DNA of 64,000 bases from Priestia megaterium (GTDB lineage: Bacteria; Bacillota; Bacilli; Bacillales; Bacillaceae_H). The translations under genes and the position numbers were made by a program. The notes under the pieces are model-generated. The model was not told where the DNA came from. It worked only from the letters and a program-made list of their open reading frames with translations, and did no database searches. Shown here in pieces: positions 17,547 to 26,039 of the stretch. Numbering within the stretch: position 1 is the stretch's first letter; each line of letters starts with the position of its first letter. The stretch is from NCBI RefSeq assembly GCF_023824195.1, contig NZ_CP085442.1:3200001-3264000 (forward strand). Direction: 5' to 3'.

Positions 17547-18336
17547 AATGAATAGATTTCATTAGTAAATCAAACCATATTTTCAGCGAAGTCGCCGTAA
17601 TAACGACCGCTAAGATAACTTGCAGCGACGCTACCTTCGTCTTTTGCCCGACAAAAGCGCCGATCGGAGCTGCTAGTAAGCTTGCTCCAATAATCATAAG
17701 CGCCGGAAGCAAAAGGACTTGATGCGTCATTACTTTACCGAATGTTGTTCCCATAGACGAAATAAACGTCACGGCTAATGAGCTTGCAATCGTTACGCGC
17801 ACAGGAATTTTTAACACGGTAATCATAATAGGAACAAGTAAAAATGCGCCTCCTGCTCCGACAATCCCCCCGCAAATTCCAACTAAAAACGCCAGAGCTG
17901 CTGCCAAAGGTTTTGAAAACGTCACTTCGAATGAATCGGCCGCTGGATTATTTTTTTTTGGCATAAACATTAATCCTGCAGCAATTGTGGCCATCACGCC
18001 GTAAATGAAATTGATCATTCCTTCTGAAAACGAGTTTGATAGCGTTGAACCAATGAGACTGCCAACTAAGACGCTGATACCCATATATAAAATTAACGGT
18101 TTATTCAAATAGCCGCCCTTTTTGTAAGCAAGAGCTCCTGAAACAGAGGCAAACAGCGACTGTACGGCTCCTATACCAGCTACTTCGTGCGCGCTGAATA
18201 TTCCCACTCCTACAAGAGGCGGAACAAATAGCAACAGCGGGTACAAAACAACTGATCCTCCAATTCCAAGCATACCTGCTAAAAATGACCCGAAAAACCC
18301 GAGTGCAAATACCGTTATTAATAGTTGTACATCCAT
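17545..18336 (-). CDS. TauE/SafE-family anion exporter
   Basis: A 263-residue membrane protein with about eight spans. Repeated Gly-rich segments (GFFGSFLAGMLGIGGSVV and VGICGGIVGAGGAFLLVP) are the two internal repeats of the TauE/SafE family, which moves sulfite, sulfonates or related organic anions across the membrane. ATG 18336 is chosen because AGGTGG lies seven bases upstream; the longer ORF has no ribosome site. Substrate unknown. It is convergent with the sortase gene. Confidence 0.88.
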   Translation of the reverse strand: MDVQLLITVFALGFFGSFLAGMLGIGGSVVLYPLLLFVPPLVGVGIFSAHEVAGIGAVQSLFASVSGALAYKKGGYLNKPLILYMGISVLVGSLIGSTLSNSFSEGMINFIYGVMATIAAGLMFMPKKNNPAADSFEVTFSKPLAAALAFLVGICGGIVGAGGAFLLVPIMITVLKIPVRVTIASSLAVTFISSMGTTFGKVMTHQVLLLPALMIIGASLLAAPIGAFVGQKTKVASLQVILAVVITATSLKIWFDLLMKSIH

Positions 18337-18648
18337 GTTTTTACCACCTGCTTTTATCAATCCAATATCATGTTTGTTATAAAGTATGTATAAATACAAC
18401 GCCTTATCTCTTCTTCCATTGTATCACTGTATATGCCTCTTTTCTGTAAAAATATTGATAAAAGTACTTTCAATTATTAATTTTTTTAATCATTAAAATC
18501 CTATCGACTTTATGCGTTATTTACTTTTAGCTCAAACTTCCTCGTTCTCCCTTCTGTTACTTGTGGTAGAATAAAGAAAAAATAGATGTTAGAACTGCCT
18601 ACACGCTACGCTTATCTCAGCAGGCCCATCATCACAGGAGGCTTTCGT

Positions 18649-19218
18649 ATGTTTGAATACAAAATTGATGACGAAGTTAGTTTGCATTTGATTGAATCAA
18701 CTGACGCTTTCCCTTTGCTTTCTCTTATTAACGAGTCAAGACCTTACCTAAAAGAATGGCTCCCATGGGTAGATAGCATGCAAAGTATTGCTGACTATGA
18801 TGAACTCATCCCTGAATGGAGAGCTCAATACTATAATAACCAAGGGTTCCAGGCCATCATTCGGTACTACGGAGAAATCGCCGGGATGATTGGTTTTCAC
18901 GGAATTAATTGGGGAAACAAAAGTACAAGTCTCGGCTATTGGATTGGACATGATTTTCAAGGAAAAGGTATTATGACAAGAGCCGTACACGGATGCCTGA
19001 ACTATGCATTTAATACGTTAAACCTTCATCGAGTCGAAATACGCTGCGGCGTTAATAACGAAAAAAGCAAAGCCATCCCTACGCGTCTAGGTTTTACAGA
19101 AGAAGGCATTTGCAGAGAAGGTGAATATCTATATGATCACTACCATGACCTTGTGATTTATGGCATGTTAAAACACGAGTGGAAGCAAGTTCCTTATGCT
19201 CCTTGGCTTCTTTCTTAA
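18649..19218 (+). CDS. GNAT acetyltransferase, RimL-like
   Basis: A 189-residue GNAT-fold enzyme. The RimL/YdaF pattern is visible: ESRPYLKEWLPWV near the N-terminus, GYWIGHDFQGKGIMTRAV at the acetyl-CoA loop, and LNLHRVEIRCGVNNEKSKAIPTRLGF. RimL-type enzymes acetylate the N-terminal serine of ribosomal protein L12, and relatives act on small molecules or antibiotics, so the substrate is open. ATG 18649 is chosen because AGGAGG lies eight bases upstream, while the longer ORF lacks one. Confidence 0.85.
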   Translation: MFEYKIDDEVSLHLIESTDAFPLLSLINESRPYLKEWLPWVDSMQSIADYDELIPEWRAQYYNNQGFQAIIRYYGEIAGMIGFHGINWGNKSTSLGYWIGHDFQGKGIMTRAVHGCLNYAFNTLNLHRVEIRCGVNNEKSKAIPTRLGFTEEGICREGEYLYDHYHDLVIYGMLKHEWKQVPYAPWLLS

Positions 19219-19276
19219 AAAACAGGATCATTTGTACAAGCTATCGTTTGAACTGGCTATAGTGAAAAGATTAAAA

Positions 19277-19372
19277 GAGGCTGGGACAACAATATGTTAG
19301 TTGAAGGGAAATCCGAACGAGGTTGATTCTTAATGGAGAATCAACCTCGTTCGGATTTTTTAGTTGAAATAC
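19277..19372. repeat. Solo-hairpin derivative of the dispersed repeat, acting as terminator
   Basis: Opens with GAGGCTGGGACA like the full repeats, then goes straight to the 3' hairpin: a perfect 22-bp stem (19309-19330 with 19337-19358) of the AAATCCGAAC type and a T run. TTGAAATACT of the right part follows. The whole core is missing. It lies exactly between two converging genes and is well formed as a bidirectional terminator. The stop codon of the phosphatase gene lies inside its right part. Confidence 0.8.
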
Positions 19373-20184
19373 TGAAGCTGTTCGCGGCGAAGCTTATCTT
19401 TTTGTTTGTCCGAAATCGAGTAGTCGTAGTTATAAATAGCTCCTTCCCAATCTCCATACATTGGATCTGGAAATACGATTAGCTTTTGGCCAAACGCTTC
19501 TTTTTGCTCTTCTACAAGCTTATTTCGATCAGTAATGGACTTTTTATCAAAGCCGCTAAAATCAGATAAGTTATCACCAAACAGCAGGACTACATTATGA
19601 TTCGTCGCTACTTTTTGACGGCGCGTTTCTTTTCCTTCATCTTTTGGACCCGTTAATAGCACATGGTCTTTGGTTGCTTGAGGAATATGTAAATTCTTTA
19701 GGTTTTTAATTGTTGCCTCAAGCTGAGAAGTTGTACGGCCTGAAATATAGTAAATATCTACGCCTTTTTGATTCGCATACGTCAAGAAATCAACAGCACC
19801 TGGTACTGCTTTCGCTTTTGCTGCTTGCACCCACTCATCCCACTTATAAGGAAATCCTTTGCCGGTTTTGATTGCTGATGCTTGAAATGGACTATTATCA
19901 AGTACGGTCTCATCTAAATCCAAAATAATGGCAGGCTTTTTATCGGTACTTTTTGCAAGCGCCTCATCTAAACGAAGCTTTCCTGTATTATAGCCTTGGT
20001 AATACAAAGCTTTCATTTCGCCGGATGTTTGGTACCAAGCGTCCGCCATGATTTGCTGTTCAGCTAGGTTTTGAACGGGTTCTTTTTTCTCAGCAGACAC
20101 TTCTTTTTCCTGCTGAGGGGCACATGCTGTAAGTGAAAAAGCAAGTACAGCCACCCCTGTCAACGCTGATAATTTCTTATTCAT
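19360..20184 (-). CDS. Class C acid phosphatase / 5'-nucleotidase lipoprotein
   Basis: A 274-residue lipoprotein (lipobox LTAC) of the e(P4) acid phosphatase family, HAD superfamily, acting outside the membrane on phosphomonoesters such as nucleotides. The catalytic ILDLDETVLDN motif is near 95; the later ISGRT, GPKDEGKETRR and LLFGDNLSDF blocks are the remaining HAD motifs. ATG 20184 is chosen over the upstream ATG for its better-spaced Gly-rich ribosome site. Its last codons (YFN and stop) lie in repeat-derived sequence. Confidence 0.9.
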   Translation of the reverse strand: MNKKLSALTGVAVLAFSLTACAPQQEKEVSAEKKEPVQNLAEQQIMADAWYQTSGEMKALYYQGYNTGKLRLDEALAKSTDKKPAIILDLDETVLDNSPFQASAIKTGKGFPYKWDEWVQAAKAKAVPGAVDFLTYANQKGVDIYYISGRTTSQLEATIKNLKNLHIPQATKDHVLLTGPKDEGKETRRQKVATNHNVVLLFGDNLSDFSGFDKKSITDRNKLVEEQKEAFGQKLIVFPDPMYGDWEGAIYNYDYSISDKQKDKLRREQLQYFN

Positions 20185-20189
20185 TTCGC

Positions 20190-20585
20190 ATCCACTTCCA
20201 TCTCTACATATTTTCATGCTAATAATATTATATATTACCTTAATTGAACAAAAAATTAATACAAAGACGAATTATATTTTAATTTTTATTATAATCGTTC
20301 GTTTTAACTAATGTTTTCTCCCTTTTTTTAACCATTATCCAAATATTTGTTTATACATTTTCCAAAATCCGTTTTTCTCATTCTTTCTTTGTAATCTTTT
20401 TTTAGAAACATATTGGTTTATCAATCATTCGCTTCAAAAGAACTTGATAAATCTGAATTATCTAACTTTTAATCTTGTGTTAGATTCTCTCACAAAAGTG
20501 CTTTTTTTTGAAAAGATATATAGTAAAATAGATTTTGTGAATTAAAAGACGGTGTTTTCTATCGGAAGTATTGTATAAATATACA
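20190..20585. other. AT-rich intergenic region
   Basis: Divergent promoter region between the phosphatase and a YitT-family gene. Very AT-rich with many T runs. I see no ORF, repeat or well-formed hairpin. Confidence 0.4.
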
Positions 20586-20600
20586 AAAGGGGATGGAGAT

Positions 20601-21233
20601 ATGAATCACGTAAAACAATGGGGATGGATTACCTTTGGCTGTTTGTGCGTTGCCATCGGAATTCAATTTTTAACCGCTTCTAACCTCGTTATTGGCGGAA
20701 CAGCAGGACTTGGAATCGTCCTGCAGCATTTAACCGGTATTTCATTTGGGGTATTGTTCTTTATTATCAATTTACCATTTTATTTCATGGCTCTTACGCA
20801 AATTGGACTTCAATTTACGATAAAAAGCTTCATCAGCGTTAGCCTGATGTCAGTGATGTCCGATTTATTAGCTGCCAACTTTTCATTTGCGCTTCCATAT
20901 CCGCTTGTAGCTGCGGTTGTGGGCGGCATTATTGTCGGCATTGGACTGATCTTTTTGTTTCGCCACGGTTCTTCTCTGGGCGGAATCAACATGCTATGCG
21001 TGTTTCTTGATAAACGCTTTGGCATTAATCCAGGTAAAACAATGCTTTTGACAGATGTGTTGATTGTAGGCTCTGCAACAGTGGTATTCGGCGTAGTTCA
21101 AGTTCTTTATTCGTTAATCGGTATCTTCATCATGACAGGACTGCTTGGACGCTATCACAAACGCTCGCCAATCGAACGAACTGGTGAACATATTGAAGAA
21201 GAAGCGAAACAACAAACGGCTTCAACTATGTAA
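20601..21233 (+). CDS. YitT-family membrane protein without the C-terminal DUF2179 domain
   Basis: A 210-residue membrane protein with about five to six spans. FLTASNLVIGGTAGLGIVLQHLTG and LIFLFRHGSSLGGINML match the YitT (DUF161) membrane domain, with Gly-rich re-entrant segments. The soluble DUF2179 domain seen in the relative at 24356 is missing; it ends in a short Glu/Gln/Thr tail. Function unknown. ATG 20601 is chosen for the GGGGATGGAG site; the longer ORF start lacks one. It ends at a shared bidirectional terminator. Confidence 0.85.
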   Translation: MNHVKQWGWITFGCLCVAIGIQFLTASNLVIGGTAGLGIVLQHLTGISFGVLFFIINLPFYFMALTQIGLQFTIKSFISVSLMSVMSDLLAANFSFALPYPLVAAVVGGIIVGIGLIFLFRHGSSLGGINMLCVFLDKRFGINPGKTMLLTDVLIVGSATVVFGVVQVLYSLIGIFIMTGLLGRYHKRSPIERTGEHIEEEAKQQTASTM

Positions 21234-21268
21234 AAAAACCGTGCGGGAATGATCCCGCACGGTTTTTT
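21233..21268. terminator. Bidirectional terminator
   Basis: Perfect 15-bp stem AAAAAACCGTGCGGG/CCCGCACGGTTTTTT between converging genes. Confidence 0.92.
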
Positions 21269-21272
21269 ACGA

Positions 21273-22271
21273 TTATTCTGCTACTTTTACAAGCTGTTTT
21301 CCTAAGTTTGCTCCTTCAAATAAACCAAGGAACGCTTCAGGCACATTTTCAAAACCTTCTACAACGTTTTCGCTGTATTTGATTTTTCCTTGCTGCACCC
21401 ATTCGCCTAACTGCTTAATGCCTTCAGGGAATTTGTCTGCATAGTCGGCTACGATAAAGCCTTTCATTAACGCACTGTTAATTAATAAAGGTGTTTGAAC
21501 ACGTGGTCCAACATCTTGTTTTTCTAAGTTATACAGTGAAATTTGGCCGCAAAGCGGAATGCGCGCAAATTTATTTAATAAGCTAACAACTGCATCTGAA
21601 ATCTCTCCGCCGACGTTTTCAAAGTAAACATCAACGCCATTAGGACACGCTTCTTCTAACGCTTCTTTCACATTTCCTTTTTTATAATTAATCACTTCAT
21701 CAAATCCGAGCTCATCTTTTAAATAAGCAATTTTATCTTCAGAACCTGCGATGCCGACAACACGTGCGCCTTTAATTTTAGCGATTTGACCAACAACAGA
21801 TCCAACAGCACCTGCTGCACCGGAAACGACTACTGTTTCACCTTCTTTTGGCTGACCGATTTCAAGCAGTCCAAAGTAAGCTGTGAGACCAGGCATACCC
21901 AGAACGCCGATAGCCGTTGTAATTGGCGCTAGCTCTGGATCAACTTTCTGTAAGTTTTTTGCTTCTGCAGCTGAATAGCGTTTCCAAGGAAGCATACCCG
22001 TCACGATATCGCCTTCTTTAAAGCGATCTGATTTTGATTCCGTTACGCGTGCTACAATGCCGCCTGCAAGCGGTGCGTTTAGCTCAAATGGAGGAACATA
22101 TGATTTTGTATCGTTCATGCGTCCTCTCATATACGGATCAACAGAAAGGTAAAGTGTTTGAACAAGTACCTCGCCTTCTTTCGCTGTAGGCATTTCAATT
22201 TTTTCGTATTTAAACGTATCTTTTGTTGGCATTCCCTTTGGGCGTTCTGCTAATAAAATTTGTTCATTCAT
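21273..22271 (-). CDS. NADPH-dependent medium-chain oxidoreductase (YfmJ-like)
   Basis: A 332-residue zinc-free MDR enzyme of the leukotriene B4 dehydrogenase / curcumin reductase group, which reduces activated double bonds. LSVDPYMRGRM near 44-54, the Rossmann motif SGAAGAVGSVVGQIAK near 150, and the terminal ENVPEAFLGLFEGANLGKQLVKV are the group landmarks. It lacks the Cys/His zinc ligands of alcohol dehydrogenases. B. subtilis YfmJ is the clear counterpart by pattern. ATG 22271 has AAGGAG eight bases upstream. Confidence 0.92.
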   Translation of the reverse strand: MNEQILLAERPKGMPTKDTFKYEKIEMPTAKEGEVLVQTLYLSVDPYMRGRMNDTKSYVPPFELNAPLAGGIVARVTESKSDRFKEGDIVTGMLPWKRYSAAEAKNLQKVDPELAPITTAIGVLGMPGLTAYFGLLEIGQPKEGETVVVSGAAGAVGSVVGQIAKIKGARVVGIAGSEDKIAYLKDELGFDEVINYKKGNVKEALEEACPNGVDVYFENVGGEISDAVVSLLNKFARIPLCGQISLYNLEKQDVGPRVQTPLLINSALMKGFIVADYADKFPEGIKQLGEWVQQGKIKYSENVVEGFENVPEAFLGLFEGANLGKQLVKVAE

Positions 22272-22399
22272 CGATATCGCTCCTTTTTATTTCTCTGTTT
22301 TTTGTAAAATGTGCTAAACTTACCTTTGTTATTTTAAATTATATATTGTGCACAACGCAAAAAATATGATTGTGCAATAACACCGAAGGAGAAAAAGAC

Positions 22400-22627
22400 A
22401 TGGAGCTAATTCGCTGTAAAGAAGATGTTGTTAAAAAACTAAACGAGTTTGTTGAAGTAACTCCCCCCGTTATTTTGTTTAAAAAAGGCAATATGTATCC
22501 GATTAAAATGGATATCAACTACAACTGGATTGCCACGGACGAACAAGGTCATGAGCATATTGTCGCTTCAAACACAAAGAATGTGCAGGACGACTACTGG
22601 TTTAACTACCATTTTGACTTATATTAA
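22400..22627 (+). CDS. Small hypothetical protein
   Basis: A 75-residue soluble protein I cannot assign. It is compact and aromatic-rich toward the end (DDYWFNYHFDLY) with alternating hydrophobic residues (MDINYNWIATDEQG), suggesting a small beta-rich fold. ATG 22400 has GAAGGAG eight bases upstream. It ends before a clean terminator at 22684, so it is a real single-gene unit. Confidence 0.7.
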   Translation: MELIRCKEDVVKKLNEFVEVTPPVILFKKGNMYPIKMDINYNWIATDEQGHEHIVASNTKNVQDDYWFNYHFDLY

Positions 22628-22683
22628 GGAGTTTCCCGGATTTACTCTTCATAAACGTTATATAAATAAAGTGTTGCATTAGT

Positions 22684-22715
22684 AAAAACAGCGTGCGAAT
22701 TCCCACGCTGTTTTT
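22684..22715 (+). terminator. Terminator of the 22400 gene
   Basis: 12-bp stem AAAAACAGCGTG/CACGCTGTTTTT with an 8-base loop. Confidence 0.88.
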
Positions 22716-22869
22716 ATGTAATAATTAGAGTATCTCAAGCATGTGTTTGAAGCTTTGCTCATGTTCCATTTTCTGCATCGATATCTACTTAAGATTATGT
22801 TACAATCACGGTAAAGTAATTTATGATTGATAGAATAAAAGCTAGAGCTTGAAAAATTCGAGGTGGATT

Positions 22870-23328
22870 ATGCAAGGTAAAGTTGTATATAAAGAAGGAT
22901 TTTCAGTGATAGGCATAGCAAAAAACGGAGAGTATCAAAAAGAGAATCTTTTGAAGCAAATACTTAAAGAAAAAGAAATGATTACCTCTTCAAAAGAACC
23001 TCATATGATTACAGGCATTTGCATGGCTCCGAAAAAAGAAAATTATTTTTATATTGCAGGGACAGAAGTGGCTGATACTGCTTGTATTCCAAACGGTATG
23101 AGCGTTCATACGTTTCCTTCGTTTACATACCTGCAGTTTAAACACAGAGGTCCCATTACATCGCTTGGGTCGACGTATAACAGCATCTGGAATGAATGGC
23201 TGCCGAACTCTCCTTACAGCATGATTGAAGGTCCTGCTCTTGAAATTGTAAATACAGCTATACACAGCAATTTATATAGTGATACATATGAAATGGAGAT
23301 TTATATCCCCATAAAGCTCGGACAATAA
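22870..23328 (+). CDS. GyrI-like effector-binding domain protein
   Basis: A 152-residue stand-alone small-molecule-binding domain of the GyrI/AraC effector-binding type. The pattern of an N-terminal strand, a central FPSFTYLQFKHRGPIT segment with the typical hydrophobic-xxx-HRGP turn, and a C-terminal MEIYIPIKL strand fits this fold. There is no helix-turn-helix. Such proteins bind hydrophobic or cationic ligands. ATG 22870 is chosen for GAGGTGG just upstream. It is convergent with the next gene through a shared terminator. Confidence 0.75.
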   Translation: MQGKVVYKEGFSVIGIAKNGEYQKENLLKQILKEKEMITSSKEPHMITGICMAPKKENYFYIAGTEVADTACIPNGMSVHTFPSFTYLQFKHRGPITSLGSTYNSIWNEWLPNSPYSMIEGPALEIVNTAIHSNLYSDTYEMEIYIPIKLGQ

Positions 23329-23355
23329 AAAAGGTGAACTTAAGTTCACCTTTTT
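23327..23355. terminator. Bidirectional terminator
   Basis: AAAAAAGGTGAACTTAAGTTCACCTTTTT, a perfect palindrome that can form a 12-bp stem. Confidence 0.85.
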
Positions 23356-23356
23356 C

Positions 23357-23830
23357 CTATTTTTGCAGCTGTTTATATAAATGATAAAGAGTAAAAACGC
23401 ACTCTGGATGACGCTCTTTATGGTTAAAAAAGCCATGGGGAAACATGAGTGAAAGATTCCCTTTTTCAATTCCGGTCACATACTTGTTTTCCATAAGCGG
23501 ATATTCTTTCACAACCCAGCGCGCTTCGTCAATAGTAGATGTAACCACTTCACCAAAGTATACGCCCATACACTCTTCGAATTCTTCTTTTGTCATCGAA
23601 AAATAGTCAAAACAATTGCTGTCTTCTAGATCATAGTAAAGAAGCTCTAATATTTTCAAGCTTTCATCTGTAAAATCAACGGTGAATTCATCTACCGCTT
23701 TGCTTATTTCATGAATGTGATTCATGCACTGTTCGCGCACTTGATGATAGTAATAGCTAGCTTCAAACTGATGTTCACACGTCACTAACGATTCTCCGTA
23801 TGATGCTGTTAGATCATGATGCTTGTTCAT
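23357..23830 (-). CDS. Hypothetical cytosolic protein
   Basis: I cannot name a family for this 157-residue acidic protein. It has no signal or membrane span. A Tyr/Asp/Glu-rich middle (LELLYYDLEDSNCFDYFSM) and the central CMGVYFGEVV suggest an alpha-helical DUF similar to immunity or SMI1-like small proteins, but the evidence is thin. ATG 23830 has GGAGGTG five bases upstream, and a terminator shared with the GyrI-like gene follows. Confidence 0.65.
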   Translation of the reverse strand: MNKHHDLTASYGESLVTCEHQFEASYYYHQVREQCMNHIHEISKAVDEFTVDFTDESLKILELLYYDLEDSNCFDYFSMTKEEFEECMGVYFGEVVTSTIDEARWVVKEYPLMENKYVTGIEKGNLSLMFPHGFFNHKERHPECVFTLYHLYKQLQK

Positions 23831-23928
23831 GCTGACACCTCCACGCTAAGCTTATGGAGCAAGTATAACATTAACCAAGCAGCTATTGAGCATCTTCCAT
23901 TAACAACCTATTCGCGGCAATATTAGGT

Positions 23929-24054
23929 TCACTTTTTGCTCATTATTCTGCCGTACACAAATCCTCCGCTAACAAGAAGAATGCCGCTAATTAATACGCT
24001 GCTTAAAAAGATTTGCGAATGCATCAAGTGATTATACATCATCCACACGCTCAT
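23929..24054 (-). CDS. Small single-span membrane protein, 41 residues
   Basis: A short ORF with the ribosome site AAAAGGAG eight bases before its ATG. The product starts MSVWMMYNH, has one hydrophobic segment at about 16-35 (Ile/Leu/Val/Gly-rich) and a basic end (GRIMSKK), so it should be a single-pass protein with the basic end inside. It is too short for most gene finders. It lies just after the lone array-type cassette at 24118-24232, read from the opposite strand. Function unknown. Confidence 0.7.
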   Translation of the reverse strand: MSVWMMYNHLMHSQIFLSSVLISGILLVSGGFVYGRIMSKK

Positions 24055-24117
24055 TTCGTCATCTCCTTTTGGCTTTTTTAACTAGTATCCCCGATTTTCT
24101 TACCGTACATGCCGGCG

Positions 24118-24232
24118 TTTTCACTGTTTTTTCATCAAGTTTCTATATAGTTAAAGCCGTGAAGCCAACTATCTTTTTTCATCGTTTTACTCCTTAAAAA
24201 GCCTGCTTATGACTCTAAAGCAGGCTTTTTTT
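24118..24232 (+). ncRNA. Candidate small RNA cassette D (lone copy)
   Basis: Boxes TTTTCACT (24118) and TTTTTTCAT (24127), then ten bases later TATAGT (24146-24151) as a -10. The predicted RNA runs from about 24158 to 24232 and ends in a strong GCCTGCTT/AAGCAGGC terminator with T7. Its middle carries the same TTTTTTCAT-N-GTTTTACTCC block as the array at 26.6 kb, with GAAGCCAA shared as well. On the other strand the same bases read as a 15-codon ORF after AAGGAG. No other gene covers it. Confidence 0.6.
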
Positions 24233-24355
24233 ATATGGTGAAACAAGTAATTAAGCCGTCTATCCCCACTAATTGTGCATAGTAAGGTATAATTAAAGAT
24301 AGTTTCACTTTTCTAAAGTGAGAAATACATATGAGGCATCAAAGGAGACATGCAA

Positions 24356-25240
24356 ATGACAGAACTCGAAAAAGCGAAAATTCAGCACCGAAAGCTGTCC
24401 AAGGGACAGGTATTTGGAAGGGCCATCGCCATTGCGATCGGTGCGCTGCTCATGGCCACAGGACTTGAAATTTTCCTTGTCCCAAACCACGTTGTCGACG
24501 GAGGAATTACCGGTATTTCCATCATGCTTTCGCATCTTACTGGAGTAAATCTAGGAATCTTTCTTTTTGTACTAAATCTTCCGTTTGTATTTATCGGGTA
24601 CAAGCAAATGGGGAAAACATTTGCCCTTTCCACTATTTTTGGCATACTGGTTGTATCCATCTTAACTTCTATGTTTCATGATGTCCCCGCGTTTACCGCA
24701 GACGTTCTTCTTGCTACCGTTTTTGGAGGGATTATTCTCGGAATTGGAATTGGACTCGTAATTCGCTACGGCGGAGCGCTTGACGGTACAGAGATACTTG
24801 CCATTTTAATCAGTAAAAAAATTCCGTTTTCTGTAGGAGAAATTGTGATGTTTTTCAACTTCTTCATTTTAGGAGCAGCGGGATTTGTGTTCACGTGGGA
24901 CCGCGCCATGTATTCCATCCTTGCGTACATCATTGCAGCTAAAGCCATTGATACGGTTGTAGAAGGATTGGAAGAATCAAAATCAGCTTGGATTATTAGT
25001 GAATATTCCGACGAAATTGGCGATGCGATTAATGCGCGTCTAGGTCGAGGCGTTACTTATTTGCACGGTGAAGGTGCTTATACGGGCGATGATAAAAAAG
25101 TGATTTTCTGCATCATTACGCGCCTTGAAGAATCAAAGCTAAAAACCATTGTTGAAGATTTTGACCCTACTGCCTTTTTAGCCGTTGCGGATATTACCGA
25201 AGTCCGCGGCGGACGCTTTAAAAAACGAAACATTCACTAA
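24356..25240 (+). CDS. YitT-family membrane protein with DUF2179 domain
   Basis: A 294-residue protein: an N-terminal membrane domain of about five to six spans (LEIFLVPNHVVDGGITGISIMLSHLTG and VIRYGGALDGTEILA mark the family), then a soluble C-terminal DUF2179 domain from about 205 (AWIISEYSDEIGDAINARLGRGVTYLHGEGAYTG). B. subtilis YitT, YqfU and YpjC are comparable; their function is unknown to me. ATG 24356 is preferred over the ATG two codons earlier, since AAAGGAG then has eight bases of spacing. Confidence 0.9.
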   Translation: MTELEKAKIQHRKLSKGQVFGRAIAIAIGALLMATGLEIFLVPNHVVDGGITGISIMLSHLTGVNLGIFLFVLNLPFVFIGYKQMGKTFALSTIFGILVVSILTSMFHDVPAFTADVLLATVFGGIILGIGIGLVIRYGGALDGTEILAILISKKIPFSVGEIVMFFNFFILGAAGFVFTWDRAMYSILAYIIAAKAIDTVVEGLEESKSAWIISEYSDEIGDAINARLGRGVTYLHGEGAYTGDDKKVIFCIITRLEESKLKTIVEDFDPTAFLAVADITEVRGGRFKKRNIH

Positions 25241-25282
25241 AAAAAACGCGCAGAAAGCATGATACTTTCTGCGCGCTTTTTT
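25241..25282. terminator. Bidirectional terminator
   Basis: Long stem (A)ACGCGCAGAAAG/CTTTCTGCGCGCTTTT between converging yitT-type and ctaG genes. Confidence 0.9.
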
Positions 25283-26039
25283 ATATAAGAGATACTTTTT
25301 GAACCCGCTTAAACCACTCATAACAAAGAAGCACAATTAAACATAAGTCGATTAAATCGCCTCCGTAATACATCAGCATAGCCCCTTGCTGCGCCCCTTC
25401 CGCCGAGACGTGCATAGGCGGGTGAGCGTACACATATTTTGATAAAATACCGTGAGCTGCAAGAGCAATTATTAATACGGAAGCTCGGTGCGTAAAACTT
25501 TTCTGATGCGGCGAAGGATCGATTGAAATCATCGATACGGTGAATAAATAGCCGGCTAAAAATACGTGAATATGTACAGCGACATGCACGAAAAAAGAGT
25601 GATGCATCATGCCATACAGACTTGTTGTATAAAGAATCCAAAGTCCTCCTATGTTAAGAACAGAAGCTGTCACCGGACCGCTGATGAACCAAACAAACCG
25701 TCCTTTTAAAAGTTTTGACACTTTTCTGGCTGCCTGAACCGGAAGTGTGCGAAGCAGCAGCGTAAGAGGTGCTCCTAACGCCATTAAAAGCGGAGCTAGC
25801 ATACCTAAAAGCAAATGCCCAGTCATATGCGCGGTAAAGTCCATATGAGCACGGGCTGCGAGCGGTCCTGCTACAGAAGATATGGCGCATAAAATACCAA
25901 GTGTCCAGCTGGACGTCCTATATAATGACCATTTTCTATACGTTGCATTCGAAGACGCTACAGCCCACATGTATAAAAAAAAGGCAGCGACAAAAGGCAG
26001 GGCTAATAAAAGCTGAGATAATATTTCATATTTAATCAT
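25281..26039 (-). CDS. ctaG: Cytochrome c oxidase assembly factor CtaG (CtaG_2 type)
   Basis: A 252-residue membrane protein with about seven spans and many membrane-embedded His (HMDFTAHMTGHLLLGMLAPL, MHHSFFVHVAVHIHVFLAGYLF). This His pattern identifies the CtaG_2 (caa3_CtaG) family, needed for Cu centre assembly in caa3 oxidase. ATG 26039 is chosen for AAGGTG six bases upstream. It overlaps the DUF2243 stop by eight bases, so the two are coupled. The link to respiratory oxidase assembly matches the qoxA at the start of the window only loosely. Confidence 0.9.
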   Translation of the reverse strand: MIKYEILSQLLLALPFVAAFFLYMWAVASSNATYRKWSLYRTSSWTLGILCAISSVAGPLAARAHMDFTAHMTGHLLLGMLAPLLMALGAPLTLLLRTLPVQAARKVSKLLKGRFVWFISGPVTASVLNIGGLWILYTTSLYGMMHHSFFVHVAVHIHVFLAGYLFTVSMISIDPSPHQKSFTHRASVLIIALAAHGILSKYVYAHPPMHVSAEGAQQGAMLMYYGGDLIDLCLIVLLCYEWFKRVQKVSLI

